A stretch of 64,000 bases of DNA, from the NCBI GenBank assembly GCA_963792815.1, contig CAWBXR010000011.1, positions 310,001-374,000 of the forward strand, in the 5' to 3' direction. Both the position numbers and the translations under genes were made by a program. The notes under the pieces are model-generated. The model was not told the origin of the DNA. It worked only from the letters and a program-made list of their open reading frames with translations, and searched no databases. Each line of letters starts with the position of its first letter. The stretch's first letter is position 1. This DNA comes from JARRPM01 sp963792815. Lineage in GTDB: Bacteria > Pseudomonadota > Gammaproteobacteria > Pseudomonadales > Halieaceae. Positions 53,753-63,115 of this stretch are shown piece by piece.

Positions 53753-55096
53753 TTACAACTGCTCGAGGTATGACCGGTATTCGAGTTCGGTGATGCGGCG
53801 GCGAAACTCGGCGATCTCCTGCTCCTTGGTGAGGGTGAAGATCCGTTGTAATTCCGCGCCCATGGCCTTGCGAATGAAGTCCGACCCGCTGAACAGCCGG
53901 ACGGCATCCTGCATATGTACCGGCAGGGTCTTCTTTTCCTTGGCATAGCCGTCACCGGTCACCGGCTTTCCGGGGGACAGGTTGGCCAGAATACCCTCGC
54001 GCATTGACGCCAGCAGCACCGCAAACAGCAGGTAGGGGTTCGCGTCCGCCCCGGCCACCCGGTGCTCAAGCCGGCGGGCACTGTTGTTGCCTGCGGGCAC
54101 GCGCACCGCCACCGTGCGGTTCTCGTAGCCCCAGCTGGGGAAGGTGGGGGCGTGGCAGCCCGGCTGGAAGCGGCGGTAGGCGTTGTAGCTGGGGGCGAAA
54201 ATGGCGACTGACTCGGCCATGTGCTGCAGGCAACCGCCAATGGCATTGTGTAACAGCGGTGTGCCCAGCTCGGTCCCGTCATCGAAGATGTTGGCGCCGT
54301 TTTCGTCCAGCACACTGCAGTGCACATGCATGCCATTGCCGGCTTCATCTTCAAAGGGCTTGGGCATGAAGCTGGCGATCAGGCCGTGCTTGCCGGCGAC
54401 TCCCTTGATCAGGCGCTTCATCATCATAATCTGCTTGGCAGCCAGCACCGGGTTGTCGACGTGGTGCATGTTGATTTCGTACTGGGATGGCGCCGACTCC
54501 TTGACCACCCCATCGAAGGGCAGGTCCTGCAGTTCGCAGGCCAGCCGCAGGTCCTCCAGCAGGGCCTGGTGATGATTGAGCACGTCGAGGCCGTAGGTAT
54601 TGCCGCCCACCGGGGAGTTGCCTGGCAGGGAGGGGCAGGTGTGCCCGGGTTTTGACTCGTCCCAGCGGACCAGGCTGAATTCCAGCTCTGCCGCAACCAC
54701 CGGGCGCCAGCCGGCTTCCTGGTAAAGGCTCAGGACCTGTTTGAGAACGTGTCGCGGGTCGCCCATGTAGGGTGACCCGTCATCGCTGAACATGGAGAGC
54801 ATCACCTGGCCGTGCTGCCCGCCGGGGGACCAGGGCGTGGGCAGGAGAGAGCCCTCTACCGGCCGGCAGATGCCATCCGCATCGCCCGAGGCAAATACCA
54901 ATTCCTGTACGTCCCTGCCCCAGATATCCAGGCTCAGGGCGGTCTTCGGGAGCTTGAGTTCGCCCTCGAATATGGAGCCGAGCTTATGGCGGGGCAGCCA
55001 TTTGCCGCGCATCAGCCCGTTACAATCGGGTAGGAGGACCTCAATAGTGGTGATCTCCGGATGGGCTCGCAAGAACCAATCGGCCTCTAGCGACAT
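53753..55096 (-). CDS. Glutamine synthetase family, gamma-glutamylpolyamine synthetase-like (PuuA type)
   Basis: ATP-dependent ligase of 447 residues. IEVLLPDCNGLMRGKWLPR at the N-terminus and the metal-site AAELEFSL, KESAPSQYEINMHHVDNP and NGMHVHCSV are present. VPAGNNSARRLEHRVAGADA is characteristic of PuuA-like enzymes, which attach glutamate to putrescine or other amines rather than ammonia. No other puu gene is next to it. A LuxR-type regulator gene lies 148 bases upstream on the same strand. Substrate inferred only. Confidence 0.87.
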   Translation of the reverse strand: MSLEADWFLRAHPEITTIEVLLPDCNGLMRGKWLPRHKLGSIFEGELKLPKTALSLDIWGRDVQELVFASGDADGICRPVEGSLLPTPWSPGGQHGQVMLSMFSDDGSPYMGDPRHVLKQVLSLYQEAGWRPVVAAELEFSLVRWDESKPGHTCPSLPGNSPVGGNTYGLDVLNHHQALLEDLRLACELQDLPFDGVVKESAPSQYEINMHHVDNPVLAAKQIMMMKRLIKGVAGKHGLIASFMPKPFEDEAGNGMHVHCSVLDENGANIFDDGTELGTPLLHNAIGGCLQHMAESVAIFAPSYNAYRRFQPGCHAPTFPSWGYENRTVAVRVPAGNNSARRLEHRVAGADANPYLLFAVLLASMREGILANLSPGKPVTGDGYAKEKKTLPVHMQDAVRLFSGSDFIRKAMGAELQRIFTLTKEQEIAEFRRRITELEYRSYLEQL

Positions 55097-55244
55097 TCTG
55101 TCACCGCCTGTTTACCGGTAAGTGGGCACTATCCCTACTTCAACTGTGTGACTCAATGCCCTAGTTTGGGCAGCGAAGAAGGGGACAGCAGGATCAATTT
55201 CGGCCCCCGCTCATGGCACTGCGCCGGGCGGGGTACGTGGATGC

Positions 55245-56090
55245 CTAGCGCGGTGACATATAGACGCTGAGGGGGTCGCCGCCGCCGGCCCGGCCCAGGC
55301 AGGACAGCGCGTTGATGAACAGCGAGAACAGGTCGGTCTGGGAGCTCACGTCGAGTTTGCGGTAAATGCTCTTGCGGTGGCGGCGCACAGTCTCCACGGC
55401 GATGCCCAGGCGTTGGGCCGAGACATCCGTGCCGTAGCCGCGCAGCATCAGCTCCAGCACGCCTTTTTCACGGGGTGACAGTATTGACTCGCCGAAGGTG
55501 CGAAATGCCAGGTCGATCTGGTGGTCGATCCCCGGCTGGATCAGGTGGGTCACCGCGAAGCTGTCGTGTTCGCTGTGACACTTGAGCAATTCCGACACCG
55601 GCTCCGCCAGCAGGTAGAGGGTTTCGTACTCGGCCTCGGTGAATTCCCCGTGCTCGGGCAGCCGCATCATGTCGAGGTTGATTACGCTGCCGCCGCGCAG
55701 CTTGGCGATATAGGCAGCCTCGTCAACCGTGCCGGTCTCCCCGTAATAGCCGCGGTAGTATTCCGACTGGCGGAGCTTGCCCAGGGTGATGCGCGACATC
55801 CGGTAGAGCTTGGAGCGGGGTTGTTCCATCGAGGTGCGATAGAAGGGGTCCTCGCTGTAGGGGCCCTCAAGATAGGAGTCGACCTGGCTGGGGAAGGCGT
55901 GGTCAGGTATCTCGTGGTACAGAATCCTGGGCGGCAGGTCGCGGTGAAACACCCATACCTGGGGGTAGTCGAATTTCACCTGGCCCTGAATGGCCTGGAT
56001 CAGAGTCGGAAAAAACGTATCGCTGCCAAGTGCTGCGATGGCCCTGGAGATGTCCCGATTCCATTGACTTAATTTTTGTATGTCGGTCAT
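55245..56090 (-). CDS. LuxR-family transcriptional regulator
   Basis: 281 residues from ATG 56090 (MTDIQKLSQWNRDISRAIAA). The C-terminal helix-turn-helix LSPREKGVLELMLRGYGTDV leads into SAQRLGIAVETVRRHRKSIYRKL. The N-terminal 200 residues are a ligand or signal domain without a clear autoinducer-binding signature. It resembles solo LuxR proteins that often neighbour amine or polyamine genes. It probably regulates the downstream PuuA-like gene. The inducer is unknown. In-frame codons to 56156 are less likely. Confidence 0.83.
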   Translation of the reverse strand: MTDIQKLSQWNRDISRAIAALGSDTFFPTLIQAIQGQVKFDYPQVWVFHRDLPPRILYHEIPDHAFPSQVDSYLEGPYSEDPFYRTSMEQPRSKLYRMSRITLGKLRQSEYYRGYYGETGTVDEAAYIAKLRGGSVINLDMMRLPEHGEFTEAEYETLYLLAEPVSELLKCHSEHDSFAVTHLIQPGIDHQIDLAFRTFGESILSPREKGVLELMLRGYGTDVSAQRLGIAVETVRRHRKSIYRKLDVSSQTDLFSLFINALSCLGRAGGGDPLSVYMSPR

Positions 56091-56185
56091 TCGGTCTTTT
56101 CGGTAGCTGCCCTGTGCTCCGTGCCCCATATTGGTGGGCTGCAAATCCAATGTCAAACACCGGCGCGAACTTATTGCGCCGCTAT

Positions 56186-57892
56186 TCAGAGCCTGGCTGT
56201 CAGAAAATCCAGCACTTCGGCCCGGGGCACCAGTTGCGAATCCTCGTCCCGGCGCCCCTTGTACTCTATTTTGTTGTCGGCCAGGGCGCGGTCACCTACC
56301 ACGATGCGATGCGGGATTCCGATCAGTTCCATGTCCGCAAATTTTACCCCGGGGCGCTCGTTGCGGTCGTCCATCAGCACCTCGACGCCGGCGGCGGTCA
56401 GCGCCTCGTACAACTCATCGGCACAGCGGGCCACCTCGGGGGATTTGTGCATGTTGAGGGGAATGATGGCGATCTGGAACGGCGCCATGCTGGCGGGCCA
56501 GATGATGCCGCTGTCATCGTGGTTCTGCTCGATGGCTGCGGCCACGATACGGCTCACCCCGATGCCGTAACAGCCCATGATCATGGTGACATTCCTGCCA
56601 TTTTCATCGAGTACCCTGGCGGACATGGCCTCGCTGTACTTGGTGCCCAGCTGGAATATATGCCCCACTTCGATACCGCGCTTGATCTGCAGGGTGCCCT
56701 GGCCGTCGGGGCTGGGGTCGCCCTCTTCCACCCGGCGCAGGTCTTCCACCCGGCCCGCCGGGCAGTCCCGCTCCCAGTTCGCCCCGGTGTAATGAAAGCC
56801 GTCCCGGTTGGCGCCACAACTGAAATCCGCCAGGCAGGCAGCGCTGCGATCAACGATGGCAGGCAGGTCCAGCCCCACCGGCCCCAGTGAGCCGAAGCCG
56901 GCTCCGCAGGCTGCCAGAGCCTCCTCCTCGGTGGCCATGCGCAAGGGGGAGCCGACACCTTCCAGTTTCTCGACCTTTATCGGGTTCAGCTGGTGGTCGC
57001 CGCGCACTACCAGGGCCACCAGTTCGCCGTCCTTGTCACCTGCGACCAGGAGTGTTTTCACGGTACTGGCCGGATCAACCCCGAGGAAGTCCGCAAGCTG
57101 CTCTATTGATCTGACGCCGGGTGTCGCCACTTCCTGCAATTCCGCAGCGGGCGCGGGCCGGCCTGCTGGCGGGCTGACGGCTTCAGCCATTTCGACATTG
57201 GCAGCGTAGCTGCCGCTGTCACTGAAGGCGATGTCATCCTCGCCGGAGTTTGCCAGCACGTGGAATTCGTGGGAGGCGCTGCCCCCGATACTGCCGGTGT
57301 CAGCGATTACCGGGCGGAACTCCAGGGCGAGTCGGGTAAATATGCTGCTGTAGGCCTGGTGCATCACCTGGTAGGTCTGCTCCAGCGACTCCTGGGTCGC
57401 GTGGAATGAATAGGCATCCTTCATCAGGAATTCCCGCGAACGCATGATGCCAAAGCGGGGGCGGATTTCATCGCGGACCTTGGTCTGGATCTGGTAGAAG
57501 TTGGCGGGCAGCTGCTTGTAGCTCTTGATTTCATTGCGCACCAGGTCGGTGATGACTTCCTCGTGGGTGGGCCCGAGGCAGAAATCCCGTTCGTGCCGGT
57601 CCCTGATGCGCAGCAGCTCGGGACCGTATTGTTCCCAGCGGCCGGACTCCTGCCACAGCTCGGCGGGTTGCATTACCGGCATGCTCAGTTCCTGGGCGCC
57701 TGACTTATCCATCTCCTCCCGCACGATCGCCTCTACCTTGCGCAATACCCGCAAGCCCAGCGGCAACCAGGTATAAAGACCGGAAGCGAGTTTGCGGATC
57801 AGGCCAGCGCGCAGCATCAGCTGGTGACTGATGACCTCGGCATCGGAGGGTGTCTCTTTCTGGGTGGCGATGAGGAAATTGCTGGTGCGCAT
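56186..57892 (-). CDS. proS: Prolyl-tRNA synthetase
   Basis: Charges tRNA-Pro; bacterial-type class II enzyme with an editing insertion. 568 residues. Motif 1 lies near SGLYTWLPLGLRVLRKVE, motif 2 near LRIRDRHERDFCLGPTHEEV, and motif 3 near MGCYGIGVSRIVAA. The INS editing domain lies about 225-400. C-terminal anticodon-binding domain. ATG 57892. The gap of 323 bases upstream is shared divergently with the HU-like gene. Confidence 0.97.
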   Translation of the reverse strand: MRTSNFLIATQKETPSDAEVISHQLMLRAGLIRKLASGLYTWLPLGLRVLRKVEAIVREEMDKSGAQELSMPVMQPAELWQESGRWEQYGPELLRIRDRHERDFCLGPTHEEVITDLVRNEIKSYKQLPANFYQIQTKVRDEIRPRFGIMRSREFLMKDAYSFHATQESLEQTYQVMHQAYSSIFTRLALEFRPVIADTGSIGGSASHEFHVLANSGEDDIAFSDSGSYAANVEMAEAVSPPAGRPAPAAELQEVATPGVRSIEQLADFLGVDPASTVKTLLVAGDKDGELVALVVRGDHQLNPIKVEKLEGVGSPLRMATEEEALAACGAGFGSLGPVGLDLPAIVDRSAACLADFSCGANRDGFHYTGANWERDCPAGRVEDLRRVEEGDPSPDGQGTLQIKRGIEVGHIFQLGTKYSEAMSARVLDENGRNVTMIMGCYGIGVSRIVAAAIEQNHDDSGIIWPASMAPFQIAIIPLNMHKSPEVARCADELYEALTAAGVEVLMDDRNERPGVKFADMELIGIPHRIVVGDRALADNKIEYKGRRDEDSQLVPRAEVLDFLTARL

Positions 57893-58215
57893 GCGGGAGT
57901 CCGGAATGTGGTTTTCGACAGGGCGGCTAGTTTACGACTGAACACCGTGAGGGTACAGCGCTGGGATCTGCTGCGCGGCCATTGGCTGCAGACAGGGCTG
58001 ATAAAACTGCCCGATTATTGTGATTGAGGTCGCCAAGGCCTAAAAAAACAGGGTATTTTGTTCCTCGATCTCGAAAAACGCTTGTATTACAGCGTTTCAT
58101 CATTTATACATTTACCCGTAACTTGTGGCGGCACTGTTTTCGGCGGTCAGGGGAGGCGGGCAGTCCGGGTTCAACACATGTTTCAGTTCACTTTATAGGG
58201 AAGGTTTAAAATAAG
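57893..58215. other. Divergent intergenic region, proS to HU-like gene
   Basis: No gene is supported in these 323 bases. The right half is AT-rich and holds a promoter candidate and an inverted repeat for the HU-like gene. No clear proS promoter or T-box was seen. Confidence 0.6.
58076..58110 (+). promoter_or_regulatory. Promoter and inverted repeat upstream of the HU-like gene
   Basis: TTGTAT (58082-58087) and TATACA (58105-58110) are 17 bases apart. The perfect inverted repeat AAACGCT...AGCGTTT (58076-58082 and 58091-58097, 8-base centre) covers the -35, as an operator would. The ATG is 106 bases downstream of the -10, so the 5' leader is fairly long. Confidence 0.4.
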
Positions 58216-58641
58216 ATGGCAACTAAAAAAGCAGCAGCAAAAAAGAAGGCTCCAGCCAAGAAGGCCCCGGCCAAGAAAAAGGCAGTAGCCAAGAAAGCCG
58301 CACCGGCGCCCAAAAAGGCGGCAACGGCAATCACCGATAAACTGACCAAAAGCCAGATTGTTGCCAGCATTGCTGACAGCACCGGTCTGACCAAGAAGCA
58401 GGTCGGTGAGGTTATGGACGATATGCACTCGCTGATCGAGCGCAGCATCAAGAAGCGTGGCGTGGGTGAGTTCACCATTCCTGGCATCTTGAAGATCACC
58501 ACTGTGAAGAAGCCCGCCCGCAAGGCACGCAAGGGCATCAATCCCTTCACCGGTGAAGAGACCGTGTTCAAGGCGAAGCCTGCGAGCATTGCGGTCAAGG
58601 TACGTCCCCTGAAGAAGCTCAAGGAATTCGCCGCTTCCTAA
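58216..58641 (+). CDS. HU/IHF-type DNA-binding protein with histone H1-like N-terminal tail
   Basis: 141 residues. Residues 2-40 are an Ala-Lys-Pro tail with repeated PAKKA/AKKKA units, like histone H1 or AlgP tails. Residues about 42-138 are an HU fold, starting LTKSQIVASIADSTGLTKKQ and containing FTIPGILKITTVKKPARKAR and NPFTGEE. Fusions of an H1-like tail to HU occur in some proteobacteria and Deinococcus. The tail would add electrostatic DNA compaction. ATG 58216 follows GGAAGG. Strong hairpin downstream at 58657-58685. Confidence 0.92.
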   Translation: MATKKAAAKKKAPAKKAPAKKKAVAKKAAPAPKKAATAITDKLTKSQIVASIADSTGLTKKQVGEVMDDMHSLIERSIKKRGVGEFTIPGILKITTVKKPARKARKGINPFTGEETVFKAKPASIAVKVRPLKKLKEFAAS

Positions 58642-58656
58642 GCGACTGACCGGTCC

Positions 58657-58685
58657 CTCCTGCTCCGGCCCAGGCCGGGCAGGAG
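58657..58685 (+). terminator. Strong GC hairpin after the HU-like gene
   Basis: CTCCTGC T CCGGC / GCCGG GCAGGAG with a four-base loop, 16 bases after the stop. Only a distant TTTT follows (58695-58698), so intrinsic termination is plausible but weak. Confidence 0.5.
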
Positions 58686-58757
58686 AACCAAAGCTTTTCC
58701 CCGGCAGCACCATAAGGTGCAGGGTTGTCTGTCCCCTCCTGTTTGTGTAGACCTCTG

Positions 58758-58786
58758 CTTGGCCTCCATGCCCGCATGGGGTAAAA
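58758..58786 (+). promoter_or_regulatory. Promoter for fmdB-aspS
   Basis: TTGGCC (58758-58763) and TAAAAT (58781-58786) with a 17-base spacer, 55 bases before the FmdB-family ATG. Confidence 0.5.
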
Positions 58787-58841
58787 TCCGCGCCTCTAAA
58801 ATTTCTCGCAAACGACGTTTGATCATTGGTGGGTCGAAATC

Positions 58842-59132
58842 ATGCCGATATACGAGTATCAGTGCCAGGCCTGCGGCAAGGAGCTGGAGGCGTTGCAGAA
58901 AATCAGCGATGAGCCATTGCAGGACTGTCCAGCGTGTGGCGCTGCCACATTGAAGAAGAAGGTCTCCGCGGCAGCCTTTCGCCTCAAGGGCGGCGGCTGG
59001 TATGAGACCGATTTCAAGACGGGCAACAAGAAGAACCTCGCGGGGGGGGCAGATACCGCCAGTTCCGCCGGTTCTGCATCCACGCCTGCTGCAGCCAGCA
59101 AGCCGGCAAGCACCACCACTGGTGACAGCTAG
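58842..59132 (+). CDS. FmdB family zinc-ribbon protein
   Basis: 96 residues. MPIYEYQCQACGKELEALQK and CPACGAATLKKKVSAAAFRL give the CxxC-CxxC zinc ribbon of the FmdB/regulatory family. The C-terminal 35 residues are Ala/Ser/Thr-rich low complexity. Role uncertain; the family is often found just upstream of aspS, as here (65 bases). ATG 58842. Confidence 0.9.
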   Translation: MPIYEYQCQACGKELEALQKISDEPLQDCPACGAATLKKKVSAAAFRLKGGGWYETDFKTGNKKNLAGGADTASSAGSASTPAAASKPASTTTGDS

Positions 59133-59197
59133 TAAAGCCAGACCTCGTTCCAGGCCCAGGCCGGGCCCGGCCAGCAAATCCAGACGGAAACCAGATT

Positions 59198-60979
<1,782 letters not shown>

Positions 60980-61009
60980 GCGTCAGCTATAGATAGAAGG
61001 AAGACCGTT

Positions 61010-61753
61010 ATGGCCGGTCACAGTAAGTGGGCCAATATCAAGCACCGCAAAGCCGCCCAGGATGCAAAGCGCGGCAAGATGTTTACCAAGTTGATCCGCG
61101 AGCTGGTGGTCGCGGCCAAGCAGGGGGCGCTGCCAGAGGACAACCCACGGCTGCGCGCCGCCATCGACAAGGCCCTGGCGGCCAATATGACCCGGGACAC
61201 CATCGATCGCGCGATCGCCCGCGGCGCTGGCGCCAACGAAACCGACAACATGGAGGAGCTGACCTACGAAGGTTACGCTCCCGGTGGCATCGCGGTTCTG
61301 GTCGAGGTCATGACCGACAATCGCAACCGCACGGTAGCAGACGTGCGCCACGCCTTCACCAAGCGCAACGGCAACCTCGGCACCGACGGTTCGGTGGCCT
61401 ATCTCTTCACCCGCAAGGGGCGTTTGAGCTTTGCCCCGGATGTCGACGATGATCACCTCATGGAGGCTGCCCTGAAGGTCGGAGCCGAGGATATCCAGCT
61501 CAATGACGACGGTTCCGTCGATGTGATCTCCGCCTGGGAGGACTTCGGCGCGGTCAAAGCCGGCCTTGAGGCCGCGGGCCTCACGGCGGAAGAGGGCGAG
61601 GTGACCATGATTGCCGCCACCACGGTGCCGGTGGATGTAGATGGCGCCGAGGCTCTCATGGGACTGGTCGAGGCGCTGGAGGACCTCGACGATGTCCAGA
61701 ACGTCTATACCAATGTTGATATTCCGGATGAGGTTCTCGCCTCTTTTGGATGA
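61010..61753 (+). CDS. yebC: YebC/PmpR family transcriptional regulator or translation factor
   Basis: 247 residues. MAGHSKWANIKHRKAAQDAK, NPRLRAAIDKALAANM, YEGYAPGGIAVLVE and SVAYLFTRKG are diagnostic. Family members act as regulators and were recently linked to relief of polyproline stalling. Adjacent to ruvCAB as in most gammaproteobacteria. ATG 61010. Confidence 0.96.
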   Translation: MAGHSKWANIKHRKAAQDAKRGKMFTKLIRELVVAAKQGALPEDNPRLRAAIDKALAANMTRDTIDRAIARGAGANETDNMEELTYEGYAPGGIAVLVEVMTDNRNRTVADVRHAFTKRNGNLGTDGSVAYLFTRKGRLSFAPDVDDDHLMEAALKVGAEDIQLNDDGSVDVISAWEDFGAVKAGLEAAGLTAEEGEVTMIAATTVPVDVDGAEALMGLVEALEDLDDVQNVYTNVDIPDEVLASFG

Positions 61754-61769
61754 AGCTGTCCCTCCGGAG

Positions 61770-61792
61770 GCTCCAGGCCTCATAACTGGAGC
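61770..61792 (+). terminator. Hairpin after yebC
   Basis: GCTCCAG-GCCTCATAA-CTGGAGC, a perfect 7-base stem with a 9-base loop, 17 bases after the yebC stop. No U-tract follows, so it may only pause or protect RNA. Confidence 0.35.
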
Positions 61793-61898
61793 GTTGGGTG
61801 ATGAAGCGGATCTCCCTGCCCCCGGACCCTGACCTGTCACTCGGGGGTGGCCAGCGGCTCTCCCGGGTAAATTAGTGCGGCCACGACCGCCTCCGATG

Positions 61899-61927
61899 CT
61901 GATTAATACTGTAAATTTGTACATAAT
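61899..61927 (+). promoter_or_regulatory. ruvC promoter with LexA-like box
   Basis: -35 CTGATT (61899-61904), 17-base spacer, -10 CATAAT (61922-61927). Overlapping it, TACTGTAAATTTGTACATAA (61907-61926) is a near LexA site: CTGT, eight bases, ACAT instead of ACAG. This suggests SOS control of ruvCAB. Inference from motif only. Confidence 0.5.
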
Positions 61928-61957
61928 ACGAAGCTGGTTCACCCGGCGGACAATTGC

Positions 61958-62476
61958 ATGTCGCTCATCCTGGGGATTGACCCCGGTTCCCGCAAAACAG
62001 GCTTCGGCATCATCAACTATGAGTCCGGGCGCAGCGAGTATGTCACCAGCGGCGTGATTCGACTGCCCGACGGCGAGCTGCCGGAAAGGCTGCGGGTAAT
62101 CTATGCCAGTGTCACCGAACTGGTGGAGCTGCACGGCCCCACGGAACTGGCGATAGAACAGGTGTTCCTGGCCAAGAGCGCCGGCTCCGCACTCAAGCTT
62201 GGCCAGGCCCGGGGCGCTGCGATTGTTGCCTGCGTGACCCGCGACATGGAAGTGTCAGAGTATTCGGCCCGCCAGATCAAGCAGTCGGTGGTGGGTACCG
62301 GGGCGGCGGACAAATCCCAGGTGCAGCATATGGTTAAAGTACTGCTGAAGCTGGCCGCCGAGCCCCAGGAAGACGCGGCGGATGCACTGGCAGCTGCCCT
62401 GTGCCACGCCCATACCAGGCAGAGCCTGATAAACATGGCCGGCGCCAAATCTGTGCGCCGGCGCCGATTGCGCTGA
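61958..62476 (+). CDS. ruvC: Holliday junction resolvase RuvC
   Basis: Endonuclease that cuts four-way junctions. 172 residues. RNase H-like fold with acidic residues in LILGIDPGSRKTGFG, LAIEQVFLAKSAGSALKLGQ and late DAADALAAALCHAH. The GTGAADKSQVQHMV segment is also conserved. ATG 61958, own promoter just upstream. Next is ruvA after 12 bases. Confidence 0.97.
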   Translation: MSLILGIDPGSRKTGFGIINYESGRSEYVTSGVIRLPDGELPERLRVIYASVTELVELHGPTELAIEQVFLAKSAGSALKLGQARGAAIVACVTRDMEVSEYSARQIKQSVVGTGAADKSQVQHMVKVLLKLAAEPQEDAADALAAALCHAHTRQSLINMAGAKSVRRRRLR

Positions 62477-62488
62477 CAGGGTCACCCG

Positions 62489-63106
62489 ATGATAGGCAGA
62501 ATTAGAGGCACCCTGGTGCAGAAGCAGCCCCCCGATATCCTGGTGGATGTCGGTGGCCTGGGTTATGAGGTCCAGGTGCCCATGACCACCTTGTTTCAAC
62601 TGCCGCAACTGGGCGATGAGGTGTCGCTGGTCACCCATCTGGTAGTGCGCGAGGACGCCCAGTTACTCTACGGCTTCATCGATGAGCGCGACCGGCGCCT
62701 GTTTCGTCAGCTGATCAGGGTCAGCGGCGTGGGCCCGAAGCTGGCGCTCACCATCCTGTCGGGCATGGATTCCAGCAGTTTCGCCCGCTGTGTGCAGCGG
62801 GATGACATCTCCTCCCTGGTGGCGCTGCCTGGTGTGGGCAAGAAAACCGCGGAGCGCCTGCTGGTCGAAATGCGCGATAAACTCAAGGACTGGTTCGGCA
62901 GCGGTGATGGACAGTCGAACGCAACACCCGGCGATGACCTGCTGGCGCCGGCTGCGAACAACATAGCCGACGCCGAGGGCGCCCTGATGGCCCTGGGCTA
63001 CAAGCCCCAGGAGGCGAGCCGGATGGTCGCAGCGGTGAACGATGACAGCGTGACCAGCAGCGAGGACCTGATCCGGCGCGCGCTGAAGTCCGTGGTGAAG
63101 GGGTGA
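62489..63106 (+). CDS. ruvA: Holliday junction DNA helicase subunit RuvA
   Basis: Tetrameric junction-binding subunit that loads RuvB. 205 residues. MIGRIRGTLVQKQPPDILVD (OB fold), two HhH motifs around ISVSGVGPKLALTILSG-like RVSGVGPKLALTILSGM and LPGVGKKTAERLLVEMRDKL. C-terminal domain III with EGALMALGYKPQEASRMV contacts RuvB. ATG 62489. Confidence 0.97.
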   Translation: MIGRIRGTLVQKQPPDILVDVGGLGYEVQVPMTTLFQLPQLGDEVSLVTHLVVREDAQLLYGFIDERDRRLFRQLIRVSGVGPKLALTILSGMDSSSFARCVQRDDISSLVALPGVGKKTAERLLVEMRDKLKDWFGSGDGQSNATPGDDLLAPAANNIADAEGALMALGYKPQEASRMVAAVNDDSVTSSEDLIRRALKSVVKG

Positions 63107-63115
63107 GATTGACCC

